Position numbers and translations under genes: made by a program. This document shows, in pieces, positions 35,497 through 48,451 of a stretch of 64,000 bases of DNA. Within the stretch, counting starts at the first letter, position 1; each line of letters opens with the position of its first letter. The notes below the pieces were generated by a model that was given only the letters and a program-made list of their open reading frames with translations, was not told where the DNA came from and searched no databases. This DNA is from Mugil cephalus (Eukaryota > Chordata > Actinopteri > Mugiliformes > Mugilidae): the NCBI RefSeq assembly GCF_022458985.1, contig NC_061778.1:8077501-8141500 (forward strand), read 5' to 3'.

Positions 35497-37819
35497 ATGG
35501 ACGTGTTGGCCGTTCCTGCAGACAGACCAAAAGGATGGTACCTTTCTCTGATGGCGCCCAACACCAAAGGGCCAGCGTTCGCTTGGCTCGACCCGTCCAG
35601 ACTCTACTGCAACCCTCAGGTACGATGAGAGAAAAGCACTGATTTCTAGCTGCTGTCTTCCTTCTCACAGATCATGGTATAAATCTCATCCCTGAGTATA
35701 TCTAAGTGTGTTTTTATCCAGTCAACGCTTCCCTTTTTGTGCATTTTGTCTCTCTGGACTGGCTCCAGGCTCTTGCGGACTGTGTCAAAGACCTTCTCGG
35801 TCCGTTCCACGGCGAACCCATTGACCTGGTTGCCGGGATAGATGCAATGGGATTCATACTTGGTAAGAAAACAAACCAGTTCGGCTTGAGAATGGAGAGA
35901 AAAGGGTGAGCTCAGAGTAATCACACTCCAAGCTAATTCTATATGAGAAGTTGTGAGTGTGGCTGAGGGGTCAGGAAACCCAACCCCCCAAGCAAAGATA
36001 CTAAATTTAGATATTTGATGCCTCTAAAGTCACTGAGCTTGCAAATGTGGCTTGTGGACACCAGTAAATTTCTTTTCTGAGACATTGTTCTGTCTGTTCA
36101 TTACGTTATTTTTCAGGCTCATCTGTCGCCACCAGTCTTGGTAAAGGTTTCCTGGCTGTCCGCAAAGCCGGTCACCTATGTGTCGCCACCCAATCCCAAA
36201 ACTACACCGACTACAGCGGCAGAGAAAAGACTATGGAAGTAAGAACGGATGTGCTAAAACCAGGTTAATCTTCTTTCTACCATTAACTACAAACTCTAAC
36301 ATTAACTCCCATCTCTGTCCATGAGAGGAACGGTGTTTGGGAAAGATCACAGAGATCACATGTGATTTCCACTGGGAAGATATAAGTATATTTAGAGGGA
36401 CAGAAATGCATCAAAACTTACATTAAATAGAAAATAGTTGAAATAATGTCATTTATATCGCATTTGGAGCTATTCTGTTTACTGCAAATTAAAAAAAAAG
36501 TGCCTAAAGCTTTTAATTTATTATCACACTTGTTGCTTGTTGCTCCACTAAATTAACACTGAATTAAACGCCCACATGATTTAAAGCAGCATCGTGTTTA
36601 ACTTCATGCACATTTCTTCCTTTGGGACACAGCACCATCTACTGTTATCTTTAGCAAATTACATGTTTTCTGTTAGGATTCAGTATTTTTTTTATTACAT
36701 CAGATTTAGCGGTAATAATAAACATGATTAATACTCCAAAATATTAGTTGCTTCAACTGTAAACTGTGCTTTATTGATTTTTAACATCACACCTTTAATT
36801 CTCTGTGAATTCATGTTCCTATGGAATTAAAGAGGCAGCTGATGTAGGGATTTATTTTTACTTGAGACTTTTACAAACTGTGAAAAAGAGTGATGTAAAA
36901 TGCGATGTATGTGAGTTTCCCTGAAGGAGGGGGAGAGTGCAACGTTAACCTTGTGAGACCCGGTGTCCTCATATGAGGACATCACATTTTAGGTTTGTGG
37001 CAGCTCATTCTGCTCCATTTAGATCTGCCGTGTTTTGGTAGCCAAGGGTCAATACACTTGTTTATTTATGCTTGCTAATTTTTCTAGTTGCAAATTTTAA
37101 AAAATCCACAAATTGAGGACGTTGGGATTTCATTGTTTCCAATTCTGCTTTTGCTTTAAAGTAAACAGTTTTACATTTTGGCATACATTGATGACTTAAT
37201 ATGCAGTGAAATAATCCCTGTATCCACTTTTTTTTTTTTTTTTTTTCAAAAACTACTTCCACTTCAAAGACTTAGGTCCTGCTAATCCCAAATACCTAAA
37301 GATCTTAATCTTATATTAAAGAATTAAAGAAATTCCAAACAAATGCTTGGGTCTCAGGAGGTTAACAGCCACAATAACCATAAATAAATCAGGTTGAACT
37401 TATTACTTATTGTCATCATTGTTGTGTTGTTGTTTTTTTTATATATATATATATATAAAGGTAAGATGAAACACTAATGTGAGTGCCTTTGCTGCAGGTG
37501 TGAGGGTGTTAATTGTGGACCAGTGGATCGAGACTGGAGGCACAATGAAAGCCGCCATCCAGCTGCTAGAGAAGCTGGGGGCCACAGTCGTAGGTCAGTC
37601 CAAGCGGTAACATCACGACATAACAATTTAATGCAGTCCGACATGTTGGTGTTAAATCTGTTGCCCTCGTCTGCTGCAGGCGTTGCAGCTGTGGCCATCG
37701 AGAACACCGAAGGAGGGAAGTGGATTAAGGAAAAGTACAAATTCTCTCACTGCATCCCCGAAGAGCTGCAGAGCCAGATAGACAGGAAATATCTGGACTC
37801 CTTCAAAAACTTCAAGTGA
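35497..37819 (+). CDS. Adenine phosphoribosyltransferase-like protein
   Basis: Five exons (35497-35619, 35769-35862, 36117-36263, 37498-37593, 37680-37819) join to 158 codons. The fold is a type I phosphoribosyltransferase close to APRT: AGIDAMGFILG aligns with AGLDSRGFLFG, RKAGHL with RKRGKL, and VLIVDQWIETGGTM with VVVVDDLLATGGTM. Two catalytic features differ. The Arg of DSRGF that contacts pyrophosphate is Met, and the acidic pair DD of the PRPP motif is DQ. Ordinary adenine salvage activity is therefore doubtful and the substrate unknown. The ATG used gives a complete N-terminus relative to APRT, but an upstream first exon cannot be excluded. It converges on rab34 with an 820-bp gap. I cannot give a reliable gene name. 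Confidence 0.85.
36949..37361. mobile_element. piggyBac-like MITE in intron 3 of the APRT-like gene
   Basis: A 413-bp element flanked on both sides by TTAA (36945-36948 and 37362-37365), the piggyBac target duplication. The ends CCTTGTGAGACCC and GGGTCTCAGGAGG are inverted repeats with 11 of 13 matches. It carries a perfect 18-bp palindrome, TGTCCTCATATGAGGACA, at 36964-36981 and a T-run near the right side. It has no transposase frame, so it is non-autonomous. Confidence 0.75.
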
Positions 37820-38018
37820 ACATTTTAAACATGATTCCTGAGAAAAATGTATTTTTTTTTTTTTAAAGAAAGTAATACTTTTATCTGCATAGACGCGTTG
37901 TACAGACAAATCATTATTTTTAAATGTGATTCTAATAACAGAAACACTTTGATACAATTTATTTTCTCTTTTTTTAATATATACATATAAATGCGTGACA
38001 TGTAAAACACTAAATTAC

Positions 38019-38024
38019 AATAAA
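38019..38024 (+). terminator. Poly(A) signal of the APRT-like gene
   Basis: AATAAA 200 bp after the stop codon, in AT-rich sequence between the convergent APRT-like and rab34 genes. Confidence 0.6.
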
Positions 38025-38125
38025 TGGTGAATATTCACTCACTGAGACACTACTAGAGTTTTCAGATTCAGTCACTGATTAGATTGTAAACATTAAAAAA
38101 GTACCGTGAAGCATCTACGTTACAA

Positions 38126-38260
38126 ATGTGGTTCTCAATCTGTGGATCGGGGACCTCAGAAGGGTCACAAGATGGACAACAAGAGAGAAAAACAATTTAG
38201 AAGTAGATACAGCTTCGATCTAAGGGGTCAAAGGTCAAAAATGTTGAACTTCTGATCTAC
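38126..38260. mobile_element. hAT-like MITE fragment
   Basis: Begins GTGGTTCTCAATCTGTGGAT and ends with GGGGTCAAAGGTC and TGTTGAACTTCTGAT. These resemble the paired ends of vertebrate hAT-derived MITEs, though the right end is degenerate. Confidence 0.45.
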
Positions 38261-38638
38261 AGCATTAAGAAAAGATGCAAAGTACCATGTAAGTCAGTCA
38301 TTTGATACAGAATATTATTGTGAAGAAAAAAATATATATAACTTGATTGTAAAACAAACTACAGCAGCAAAGATTTAATTCAAGCTCTAAGTAAAGAAAG
38401 CGTCATTCTTTGGCGTCTCGACAGCACCTGTCGCCCTGTAACTCCAGACAAGTTATACTGAGCAACACACATCCCAACAGAGAGAAAAGTCTTTCCAGGT
38501 CAGGAAAAACTGAATTCTAAGCAAAGTCAAGAAGTGACTCGTCAGCGTCGACCCACAGAAATCCTTCCCTCTCAGCTGGACGGGTATTTTCTGCTGAGGA
38601 ATCCTTGTTTTTAGTCTTTTAAACTCCTGCTCCCATCC

Positions 38639-41600
38639 TCACTGGCAGCAGTTGGGCTGTTTCTTCTTGGAGGTGGTGTGCAGATTGTTTGAAGTGCTGT
38701 TAATTCCTGAAAGAGACATCCCCGTTAAAACATACACAACAAACGCAACGTGACTAGAGAGTGTTTGGATACTCACTGACGACGTCTCCGATTTGCCTCG
38801 TTCCACTTTTCTCCAGCTCGGCCAGGACGTTGACCTCAAACGCCAACGACGCAACTCGAAAGAAAAACTCTCTCACGTTTTCACCTACAAGAAATATATT
38901 TCTGTTAGGGACTTTACGGGAAGTTGTGTTTTAAGAACTCAACTAACACCCATTTCCAATTTTTTCAAATATGTTTTAAATCCTGGCTGCGCTTGTTCTC
39001 ATTGAATATTATTTAATGGTGCACTTCCACTCCTGACCACAGAATACCATTGTGATATATTGATGGTAGGGTGGCGCTATTGAGCTCCTGTCAGATCAAA
39101 TCCTGTGAGATGAAGAAGACCAGCAGTGAATGAGAGGATGCAGATGGAGCGAGTTAGACAGTGGCACACAATAACAGACAGACAGTTTGGTAGTTGGAAA
39201 GTACCAAAGTACCAAGTTGGAAAACCGATTATCTTTTTACCGAGGTCGATTCCACCACAGTTTATGTTGTACGATGGAAGGCTGCGTGATTAATGGGAAC
39301 ATGTTTTGTCCCATGTTACTTTTCTTATTGCACTAAATGTCTTTGTATTTCAAGATATAGGCCCAAGACCCAGTAATGATCCATATCTGACTTCTTATTT
39401 AAAGAAGCCAGATAGATGTTCAGTAATTTTTAACATAAAAAATAAGCACAATAACCAGTGTCATTCATTTTTCAAAATTATATTGTGATAGTGTTTATTT
39501 TGCACATGCATACTATATAAAGGACCAACCAAAACTCCTCTACTGCTCCTCAGTTTCCACACCAAGCTTTCAGTCTCCAACAGGACAAAATTAACACACA
39601 TCACACACCTCCAATCATCGGCCTTTACACACCCAACCTCACAGAAATGAACAAAAGATCCATAAGACCATTTGCAGTCTCAACAGAACAGGACAGCACA
39701 CAGCACACTCAACCAACACCTCATCCTACTACCATCAGGTCAGAGATACTGGACGTTTGGGAAAGAGCTACTGCTATAGCCACCCTAAACAACCCCGATA
39801 ACTGTTTGTTTTTTTCTCCCCTGTGTCCGTGTCCATCAATGTCCACCCTTTTTCAGTGTCTAATGTCATAAGTCAATGTTGATCTGAGTACTTTCTTATC
39901 TTGTACAATTTTCTGTTGTGCTGAATCGATGTACAGTCAAATAGAAACCCATCTCCCTTCTGGGACAAATAATGGTTAAAGTCTATATGGCCATATTTAA
40001 CTAGATGTACTGCAAAATTTATATTTTGTCCCATGACCCTCCCCCTGGATTCAATTTGATTTAAATGATTCACTGGAGCAACAGACTACATTTATTTTTG
40101 AAACTAAATATCTCGGTGTACGACCAAGCTCTAACTGACATTGCTAATTTTACTGGATTCAAATTCGAACACTCACCTGTCAGAGAAGAAACGGCCCAAT
40201 ACTCCGCTCGGATCTCGTTCGCTAGTTTGATGGCGTCTTGTTCAATCCGAGAATACTGAGCAGGAGACTGTCGGACAAACCAGAAATTACAGTCAACATC
40301 AAGAGAAATCTTTGTAGTCGGGCTCCAACTCTCTCTGCTATCGGCCTATTGATTAGAGAATCAACTATTTTCTTCCTTTACTGATCAATCGTCTTGTATA
40401 AGATAAATGCTCATTACTGGGCCCTAAAGATGAGGCTGGGGCCTAGAAATTGTTAGTTTTGTCCGATATAGCTACACGAGACCTAAATATATCAATTTAA
40501 GAATTAGTTTCCTGACAAATTAGACAAGGAAATTCATCAAATTCTTACTATTAAGAAGCTTAAAGAAGGCTGAAAGAAAGGCACAATTTAGTGAGTTTAA
40601 AATAAAGGACACACTTTAAATATTTAGAGGAAAAACATTTCAGGAAAGAGATTAACCATCAGATTCACTTTTTGTTTGTGCAACTACATTACCCACAATC
40701 CAACACGCACATTAGCCACTAACAGTTTGTTTAGAGAGTCAGGTGAGTTAGGGTGGTTTTAATGTTATGGCTGATTGGCATAAGCTGGCTTTACTAACTG
40801 GAGCTGCAGCAGTGAGTCAACGAATAAAGCTGATATTAGTTTTTAGTCATTTTTAAGAGAAGAAGTCAAACAAAAAAGTCAGTATGCAGAGTAAAACATC
40901 TGGTAAATGCCACAGCGAAGGCATTGCTAGAAAAATCCATAAAGACTCATTACTGTAGCAGCAAAACATATAATAATAAACTTGAGAAAGTAGAGATGTA
41001 GCCAGAGTGACCACACTGAGTTAAGTAGTGGCATTTAAATCCAGTTAGTTATGTCCCAGTAATGTCTCTGTCACCCCCCCCCCCCCCCAATCACAAACAC
41101 TTTGGGGTTCGGGTGAAGGAGGAGAAACATTCCTGAGGTCTGAGCCAGGACACAAACTCTTTGCACCGCTGGCCTCGAGCCAAACACGTCACCACTGACT
41201 CCAGTAACAACAAGAGAAATGTCCGCAGGCACGTCCACTCTGAACACTTAAAGGACGTACGCTCAGGTCTTTCTTTGTGCCGACGAGGAACAGCTGAACG
41301 CTGGTGGGGTCGTTCTCTTTCAGGGCGTCTTCCAGCCACTGCCTGGAGACGACAGCAGCAGAGGGAATTAAATCACACGAGCTGAGGACAGACAAACAAC
41401 GTCCTTACAATTTCTGAGCTTACCTTGTGTGGCCCAAGGAGGCAATATCGTTTAAATCAAACACGATAATCACAACTGGAAGAAAATATAATATTATTAT
41501 TAGAGCATGCTAGAAGCAGGAAACAGATGAGACTATTGCTAAACTATGTTGTGAACGAGTGAGTGGATGGAAAACTCACCCTGGGCTCCTCTGTAGTAGG

Positions 41601-43244
41601 TAGAAGCGATGCACTTGAACCTCTCTTGGCCTGCAGTGTCCCACCTTCAGCACAGAGACGAGACGGCTGAGCAGCGTCGCATATTGACCGACTTATTTTC
41701 GTGTGTAATGAAGATTAGACTTACAGCTGCAGGCTGAAGGGGACGCCCAGCACCTCGAAGCGCTCCATCTCAAAGTCAACACCGATCGTGGCCTTGTAGT
41801 TCTTATCGAAGGCGTCCTTGCAAAATCTAAAAAAGAAAGGATTAAAGATCTGGATTTACTCCATTGATGGCATCTGTTGGTATATAATGATTTTAGATTA
41901 AAAGACACTTTTATTAGGTCGAATATTATTGCCTACAGGTTGGTCCTTAACTATTATGTTAGTAGTACTCTTCATGTATCTCATTCTTTAAATAACAGAC
42001 ATCAGGTTGATCTTTATTTGGATTAAATTTGAAATCGATGATGACCTGTTTTTTTCGTGGTGATCTAGTGGAGTCTTGGCCAGTAAAAGTTGACTGAGCT
42101 TGATCTGATAGTTTCTTGGAATAAATTAATTCTTTATAATCATGGGGGATTAATGTGGATAGCAACACTGAAAACTGAAAAGATGACTCCACCTGGTTCA
42201 TCTTCTTCTGCCGAATGTATTCGCTGTTGTCAATAAAGTTGTAGAAAATAAAAGCTTCTTCTTCTGCAGCAGAACCCCTTGTTTTTGGGACATTTAAACA
42301 CAATACTGTATGTCCCATCAGATCATTTTACTTAAATCCATTACAATACTAATGAATTTCTGATCAAATTGTTTCCATTGGGTTGAAGTAATATTGTCCA
42401 TGTAAATGCAGCCACTGTGAATCTTGATCAGGCAATTTCTTATTGGGTCAACTCATTCAATAACAGATGATTAAAGTATCTTTGCTTTATGTGCTTAAAT
42501 ATTATATGAGCCATGTGTACGGACTGAAAAGCAAACATTCCCCCGTAAATAAATAAATCTGAATCTGAATCTGAAATGCAACAGGGATGAAACATGTTTT
42601 GACCATTTTTTTTTTCATGCTTTGAGCACCACAAACAAAATCGTATTCACCACCAGAGTATTTAAGTCCACAAGTCCTAAAACTTTGAGATTAAGTTGAA
42701 TTCTAATAACTTTTAATGGTGCTCAGGATCCTGATGCAGATTTAACTATTCTAAAAAACAGAATAAAACATTACACTTCCTTGAATGGGGCACGTGCTCT
42801 CCTGAGTTATTCATTTCCCAGAGCAGCATCTTCAGTGTTCACATATTAAATAACTGTGTTGAGTTTACCTATTAATCAGGCAGGTTTTCCCCACAGCCAG
42901 ATCCCCCACCACGATGACCTTCGAGATTTTGAATCTGCTGAAAAGAATTATGAAAAAGTAGCGACATGTAAATAAAGAGCCACATGAATTGGACCACGTA
43001 AAGTTGCGTCAGGTCAGTGTACTCGCCCCACGGTGCCGGTCCGCTGCTCCTGGCAGGCGGTCTTCACCTTATTGTTGAAATCGTCCTTAGTGTGGAAAGC
43101 GGCCTCTTTCCTGAAGGCCTGAAGAGAGGAAGGCAGGTTTGTGAGGCTGCAAACGGCTTTAGAGAGACAGACAGAGGACATTGGTTTTACCTGAGGCAGC
43201 TGAGCGATGATTCGGTCCCGACGAACCGGAGGAAGGACACTCAT
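38639..43244 (-). CDS. rab34: Ras-related protein Rab-34
   Basis: Ten exons (43244-43191, 43118-43027, 42934-42869, 41826-41725, 41644-41580, 41475-41424, 41342-41261, 40255-40177, 38884-38777, 38706-38639) give 255 residues; human RAB34 is 259. Rab34 is a small GTPase at the Golgi, macropinosomes and ciliary vesicle, needed for intracellular ciliogenesis. Visible: MSVLPPVRRDRIIAQLPQ start, P-loop GDLAVGKT (59-66), ATIGVDFEMERF switch/effector region, WDTAGQE (106-112), TKKD (166-169), SSLTG, and C-terminal NCCQ with the two Cys used for prenylation. Intron 2 starts with GC, not GT, and its acceptor is a CAGCAG tandem. An upstream in-frame ATG at 43265 is possible. A non-coding first exon ending at 44574 is suggested by an acceptor about 43293 and a donor in GC-richer DNA. 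Confidence 0.95.
41074..41088. repeat. Poly-C run in rab34 intron
   Basis: Fifteen consecutive C bases within the intron between rab34 exons 7 and 8; prone to length variation. Confidence 0.95.
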
Positions 43245-44834
43245 GCCTGAAGCTCTTACGGACATGAAGCCTCGAGGGAAAAGATCACTGGACAGAGAGA
43301 AAAAGAGAGAGACAGGAGCGTCAGCAATCTGTTATTTTAACCAGTTTCATCATATTTAGACGAAAGTGAAACTTAAAACTAGACCCTAAATTAAGAGAGA
43401 AATAACATTTCTTGTCAATTAGCAACAGTTTTTATAACACCTTTAATATTTCGGCCAATTTTAAGATAATTATGTCACATGTTCTCTGGATTCAGCTTCA
43501 GAAATACTTTGATTTGATGCTTTTCTGTCTTTAAGTTTAACAATTTATCAATTACATTTCGAGAAACTGTTGGAAATGTCAACCGTCCAGAAAAATATAG
43601 TTAATATGATGTCAGATGATGTCTAACTAGTTAGTCAATTGATTGTTTCAGACACAAATAATACATATAAAAATGTCAGCCTGTTCTGGGAAACTGTAAC
43701 CACCTTTTTTTTTTTTTTAACCTTCTTGAGAGACACATCCTAAACACACAAATAACTGCATTGAATCACAATTATATATTTAAAATGTTAACTCCAAGTT
43801 TAAAATAATGTTGACTAACACATCATTTACACTGGTTTGACTTTTTAGGTGAAAATATTTATTAGAAGACTGGACATAACTGAGTTTATTTGACTATTTT
43901 CTGATAAGGCTTTTGCCTTTACTGTTGGATTCACGCCATGTTAAAGCCTAAATAAAGCTCTCAATCATCTCTTATAAACATTTTAACACCTATTTATATT
44001 ATGTTTACATAAGAAAGTAAAAATAAAGACACCTTTTAGAGCTTACTTACATGTATTTGGCACATGTTTCTGTTAAACAGGAGATGTTGTTTCAGGTTTT
44101 AGATGAATTTTGTTTTATCAGAAGATAGACTATACCCTAACAATATTGATTATGATAATGAGAAAAAAAGCACATTAGTCTGGCCCATTGACTGTATATA
44201 TACTGGCCCTGTCCTTCACAGCTCCCTGGAAATAGACGCAACCAAACAATTACAGTAAGAAGAGTAAGAAGAGACCATGTTTGTTGTCCATGTCATTATT
44301 ATTCAGAGCCAGACAACTGTAATCAGAGCGGATCCACTTACTGCCCGGATTTAATCCTATTGTTCACCAAAACTCCTCGTAAAGAACGAGTTTAATTTTC
44401 CAGATTTGGTTTGGACCGAGATGAAACTACTTTAAAACGAGACTTCACATGATAATAAAAGGAGAGGCGCTGAAAGTTACTGAGAGAGAAAAAGAAGAGG
44501 AGAGGAAAAAAAAAACGCTGCGAGGTATAAACTTTGCAAAGCAGCGTGTCACGGATTACATGTTACAGGATACCTCAGCGACTCGGGACGGTCCGACCTC
44601 CTCGGCTTTTTCTTTCCTCTTTTCAAAAAGACGCGACTTATTGTAAAGCAAAAAAGTCCATTGTTAGAGTTTATGGAGCTGAAGGCGATCCACGGAAGTT
44701 GAGGGGAGCTGCAGACTGGTAGACTGGCACCGGTGCAGCTGCTGACTCAGTTCCCAGCATTTACCCTTTTTCCTCCCACATTTTCTGGTCGCCTGCTGGA
44801 GGAAATGAGGAATGGTCGGAAACTGGGAAAGAAA
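43245..44834. other. rab34 upstream region
   Basis: Contains the likely rab34 5' UTR and promoter. The GC-richer stretch 44560-44760 is the best promoter candidate. The rest is AT-rich with poly-T near 43706-43718. No other gene seen. Confidence 0.45.

Positions 44835-44906
<72 letters not shown>
44835..44906. repeat. (CTAT)18 microsatellite
   Basis: A pure 72-bp tetranucleotide repeat, 18 units of CTAT. Confidence 0.97.
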
Positions 44907-47900
44907 TACTTGTTTATTTTGCTGTATTATTTTTGTGTTTGTGAAGAATGTGATGCATCATTAAAACAAGACAAACAAAACTATTTGTATAACTTTCTTT
45001 TTCATTCTTCTAACTAAGAACTTCGTATCTTTTGTATCTACGGAATACGAGTTTCACTTTTATATGTTGTATTTGAAACAAACCCAACTCTAAATTAAAA
45101 ATACTTTTTTATTATTATTGTTATTATTTTATTTTTGTTTCCGGTCTATAGAGGGCGCCATAAAACAGTTCTTCTCATCGCCCTTGCTGTATCCGGTCAT
45201 ATCTGGAAAAACTAGGGCTGTAATTGGGCCATATTCTATTTTCAGAGTATTATAGTACATTTTAACATGTATTTATATAAGGAACTGGACTTGTAGAGTT
45301 TTGAGAAGGCGTCTCACCACTCATTCAAGTAGCTTCTTCAGTTCTAAGGGACGTTCAAATAGGAAACTTGGTTGGTATAACCCACAAGTCCAGATGCCAT
45401 TTTTAACTCTTTTTGGATGATATACTGGATGACTGAGGACCTTTACAGATGTATTTAGAGATGGCACATACTGTAATTTCCTGTTGTGTGCAGATATATC
45501 CCTACAAAGACATGTAAATACTATAAATACTATATCTATCTTAAAATATCAAAAATATACTAATAATTCAATAACTGAACTTCTTTCTACTACTTTTTGC
45601 CTTTTATATCCCTTTACATTTTTGCTTTGCTAGTTGTTTTATCCCTACCTTTGAATTATTAAACCTATGTAAACTTCCCTATTTTATCAATTTCCATGTT
45701 TGTTTTGTTTGTTTTTATTTGTAAAGAAAATGGTCATTGTTAAAATCCTCTCAAAAAAACAACATACAAAACAATCTTAAACAAAGGACTAGATTAAAGA
45801 TATTCTGCCTGATTATAAACACAATTTCACATTACACATACACATTACATATGTATTTAAGTAGCGTAAAATGAATACTAAATACTAAGCTACATGATGC
45901 GGCCATTTGTGGCCACTTCAATAGGTACACTTGTGGCACATCAATCCAGAAATAACTCTTTACAATGCTCATATATTTTATTAGATAAATGTTTCCCCAG
46001 ACTCCACCCTATAACTACACAATAACCTGAATTAAATGATCAGTATCACAGTGTTAACACTCATCATCTATTATCCATCTTTGAAAAGACAAAAATCATC
46101 CATTCATAAAAACATCAACACCCAAGTGCTTTTAAATACTTTGTTTATTCATCACATAACAGTCAAAAATATGGGGATCCTAAAAGTATGAGATACATTT
46201 TGCATTATTGTGGTCATGGACAAATGAATTTACTCTGTAATCTCTCTACTTCACATTATTCTGTAGTATTTATTTAGACCTTCTTCTCTTCTGCTTATCG
46301 TTTATGAAAAGGCACTGTGGTAAAGGCACAATAACACAGGTCAGACACATCTAAAAGTCCATCAACGTCTGGTCTTGGCATCTCTGAAATAGAAAATGAA
46401 ATGTTTCTAAATGACACTGTCAGCACTTACAATTTATGGCATGATTTGGAAAAAAGCATTTAACGTCCACTTGTGGTTGACGACAGGGTCTTTTAAAATA
46501 TATATATATATTTAAAAAAGCTAACACACTTGAGGACATTATATACAAAGTACTATATCCATTGTTGAGGAAAGACAAGGACGAGAGAACACATCTTCAT
46601 CTGATTCTGTAAAGTTATTAATATTTTGCGAACAAACAAATAAGGCTACACACGACTTAACTACTGCTACTCGTGATTGTGCTGCTGCCTGGTCATCGTC
46701 AATGCTTTCTCCGATGAGCAGGTGTTAGATGGCCGGAAGAACCAGCTTCAGCTCCACTAGACTGAAATACAGACAGATTTACTATGTACCACAGGAGGAC
46801 CATAAATAATCCTGCACCATTCTGTGCTGTGAGTTCAGTTGGTCCATGTCACATTGTGTTTATGTACCTGTCCAGTATCTCTCCGGCCACGTGGCTTCAT
46901 CGAGATAGGAGAAGAGATGCACTACACATGCACACACATTATTATTAATATCTGAAAGCATGATCTGAAAATCCCAATTGGCAACAAGAAAAAACACACA
47001 ACACAAAACACTGCTCTCCATGTCAGTGTTAAAACATATGGCAACGTATGTATAGTGAGCTAAGAATATTAACAACTGCTGCAAATGCAGTCTCCCCATA
47101 ATAAATGGTCTTGTTACCACAATTTTTGATGGTCAAAATAAAAAGTTTGACATTGTTTGGAATTATTTACTAGTGTATCTGTATGCTAAGCTACTGTACA
47201 GTAAGGGGCTTAGCTCATCTTAGCATCAAGACAAGGGCAAACAGTTAGCATAGCCGATCTTAGCCAATATTAAGTAAATCCACCTATCAGCCCCTCTCAT
47301 CTAAAGTTTACCAAAAAGCAAGATAGGTCTTTCCTCCAGTTACCTTTATTTATGCTAATCTAAACCAACTGCTGCAGGTCTTAAATTTAGCTTATAAATT
47401 TCATTTAGATAATTTAATTCTCATTAAGGAAGCAAAAAAATGTATTTCCCAAAACATCGCCGTATTGTTTTACGTAACACTAAAGCTTAGCATCATGTAA
47501 ACTTTGTTTTTTGAGAGTTAAAAGAAAAGATCATCAACGCTCCTATGTAAGAAAGCTAAATATGATGCTAACCTGTCCTGGCTACTTTAGCTAGCAGAAA
47601 TACTAGAAACAAGAGGAAACACTGTCAAAAGTGACCAACAAGCTCTTCTGAAACCCACAGTTTAATATCTTGTATTAAGCTTTTCAAACTTAAAATAATT
47701 TAAGTTTGTTTAAACAGTTAGCTCTGACTTCTATTTACTGAGTTACTGACTGCGTTAGCTAGCTGTTTCGCCTGGGTAGCAGTTAGCTGATGTTGGTCTT
47801 ATTTTTAGTTTAAATATGTCAAATACTGTGAAACCAGAGGAAACCCTTTAATTTAATTATCAGAATAAAACACACTGTCAAATATAAGCTGAGATTTTAC

Positions 47901-48451
47901 AGGAAGATCTTTTTCTCTGCTGGTCAGAGCTACCTAACTGTTTGCCAATGTTTCCAACATTTATGCTAAGCTAAATTAACCAGTTGCTGGCTTAGCTTGA
48001 TATTTGCTAGACATGAGCACGGCATTGATCTTCTCATCTGTCTCTTGACAAAGAAAGCCACTAAGCATCTCCAAAAATGCCAACTTGTGCCTTTAATGTT
48101 AAAATACTAAAAATCCATCATAAATATGCCAAGTGGTAACATCTCAAGGGTTTGTGAAGCTTTGGCTCCAATTAAAATAGAACTGGGTTGAATTTTTTTC
48201 CAATTAAAAAGTAAATTTTTTGATTTCGCAAAATTTGTGCAAGCAGGACCCAAAAAAGGCCAAACTTTTATCCACAAACAAAAAAAAAAACATTAAATTG
48301 GGGATTTTGTTCATTGGCAGTGAGACACAAGTGACCCTATTGTGTCAAGTAATGGTGTCAGTTACAATCTGAAAAAAAAACAAAACAAAAACAAATGCCT
48401 AAACTCCCATCTGAAATAAAAACATAAAATAGTCCCGGAAATCTCCCCCAG
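44907..48451. other. Region between rab34 promoter and tlcd1 stop codon
   Basis: No confident gene. It should include the tlcd1 3' UTR on its right side. A small exon-like segment at about 46867-46918 (minus) is discussed in the findings. From about 47160 to 48010 the DNA is rich in TTAGC/CTAGC words like the segments at 24.6 and 26.2 kb and is probably a diverged dispersed repeat. A CTCF-like AGAGGGCGCC lies at about 45150. Confidence 0.45.
47160..48010. repeat. TTAGC-rich dispersed repeat
   Basis: Repeated words GCTAAGCTA, CAGTTAGCAT, GTTAGCTAGC and GCTTAGCTTG with intervening AT-rich DNA. It is of the same character as 24590-24830 and 26100-26310. No terminal repeats or coding capacity were identified. 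Confidence 0.45.
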
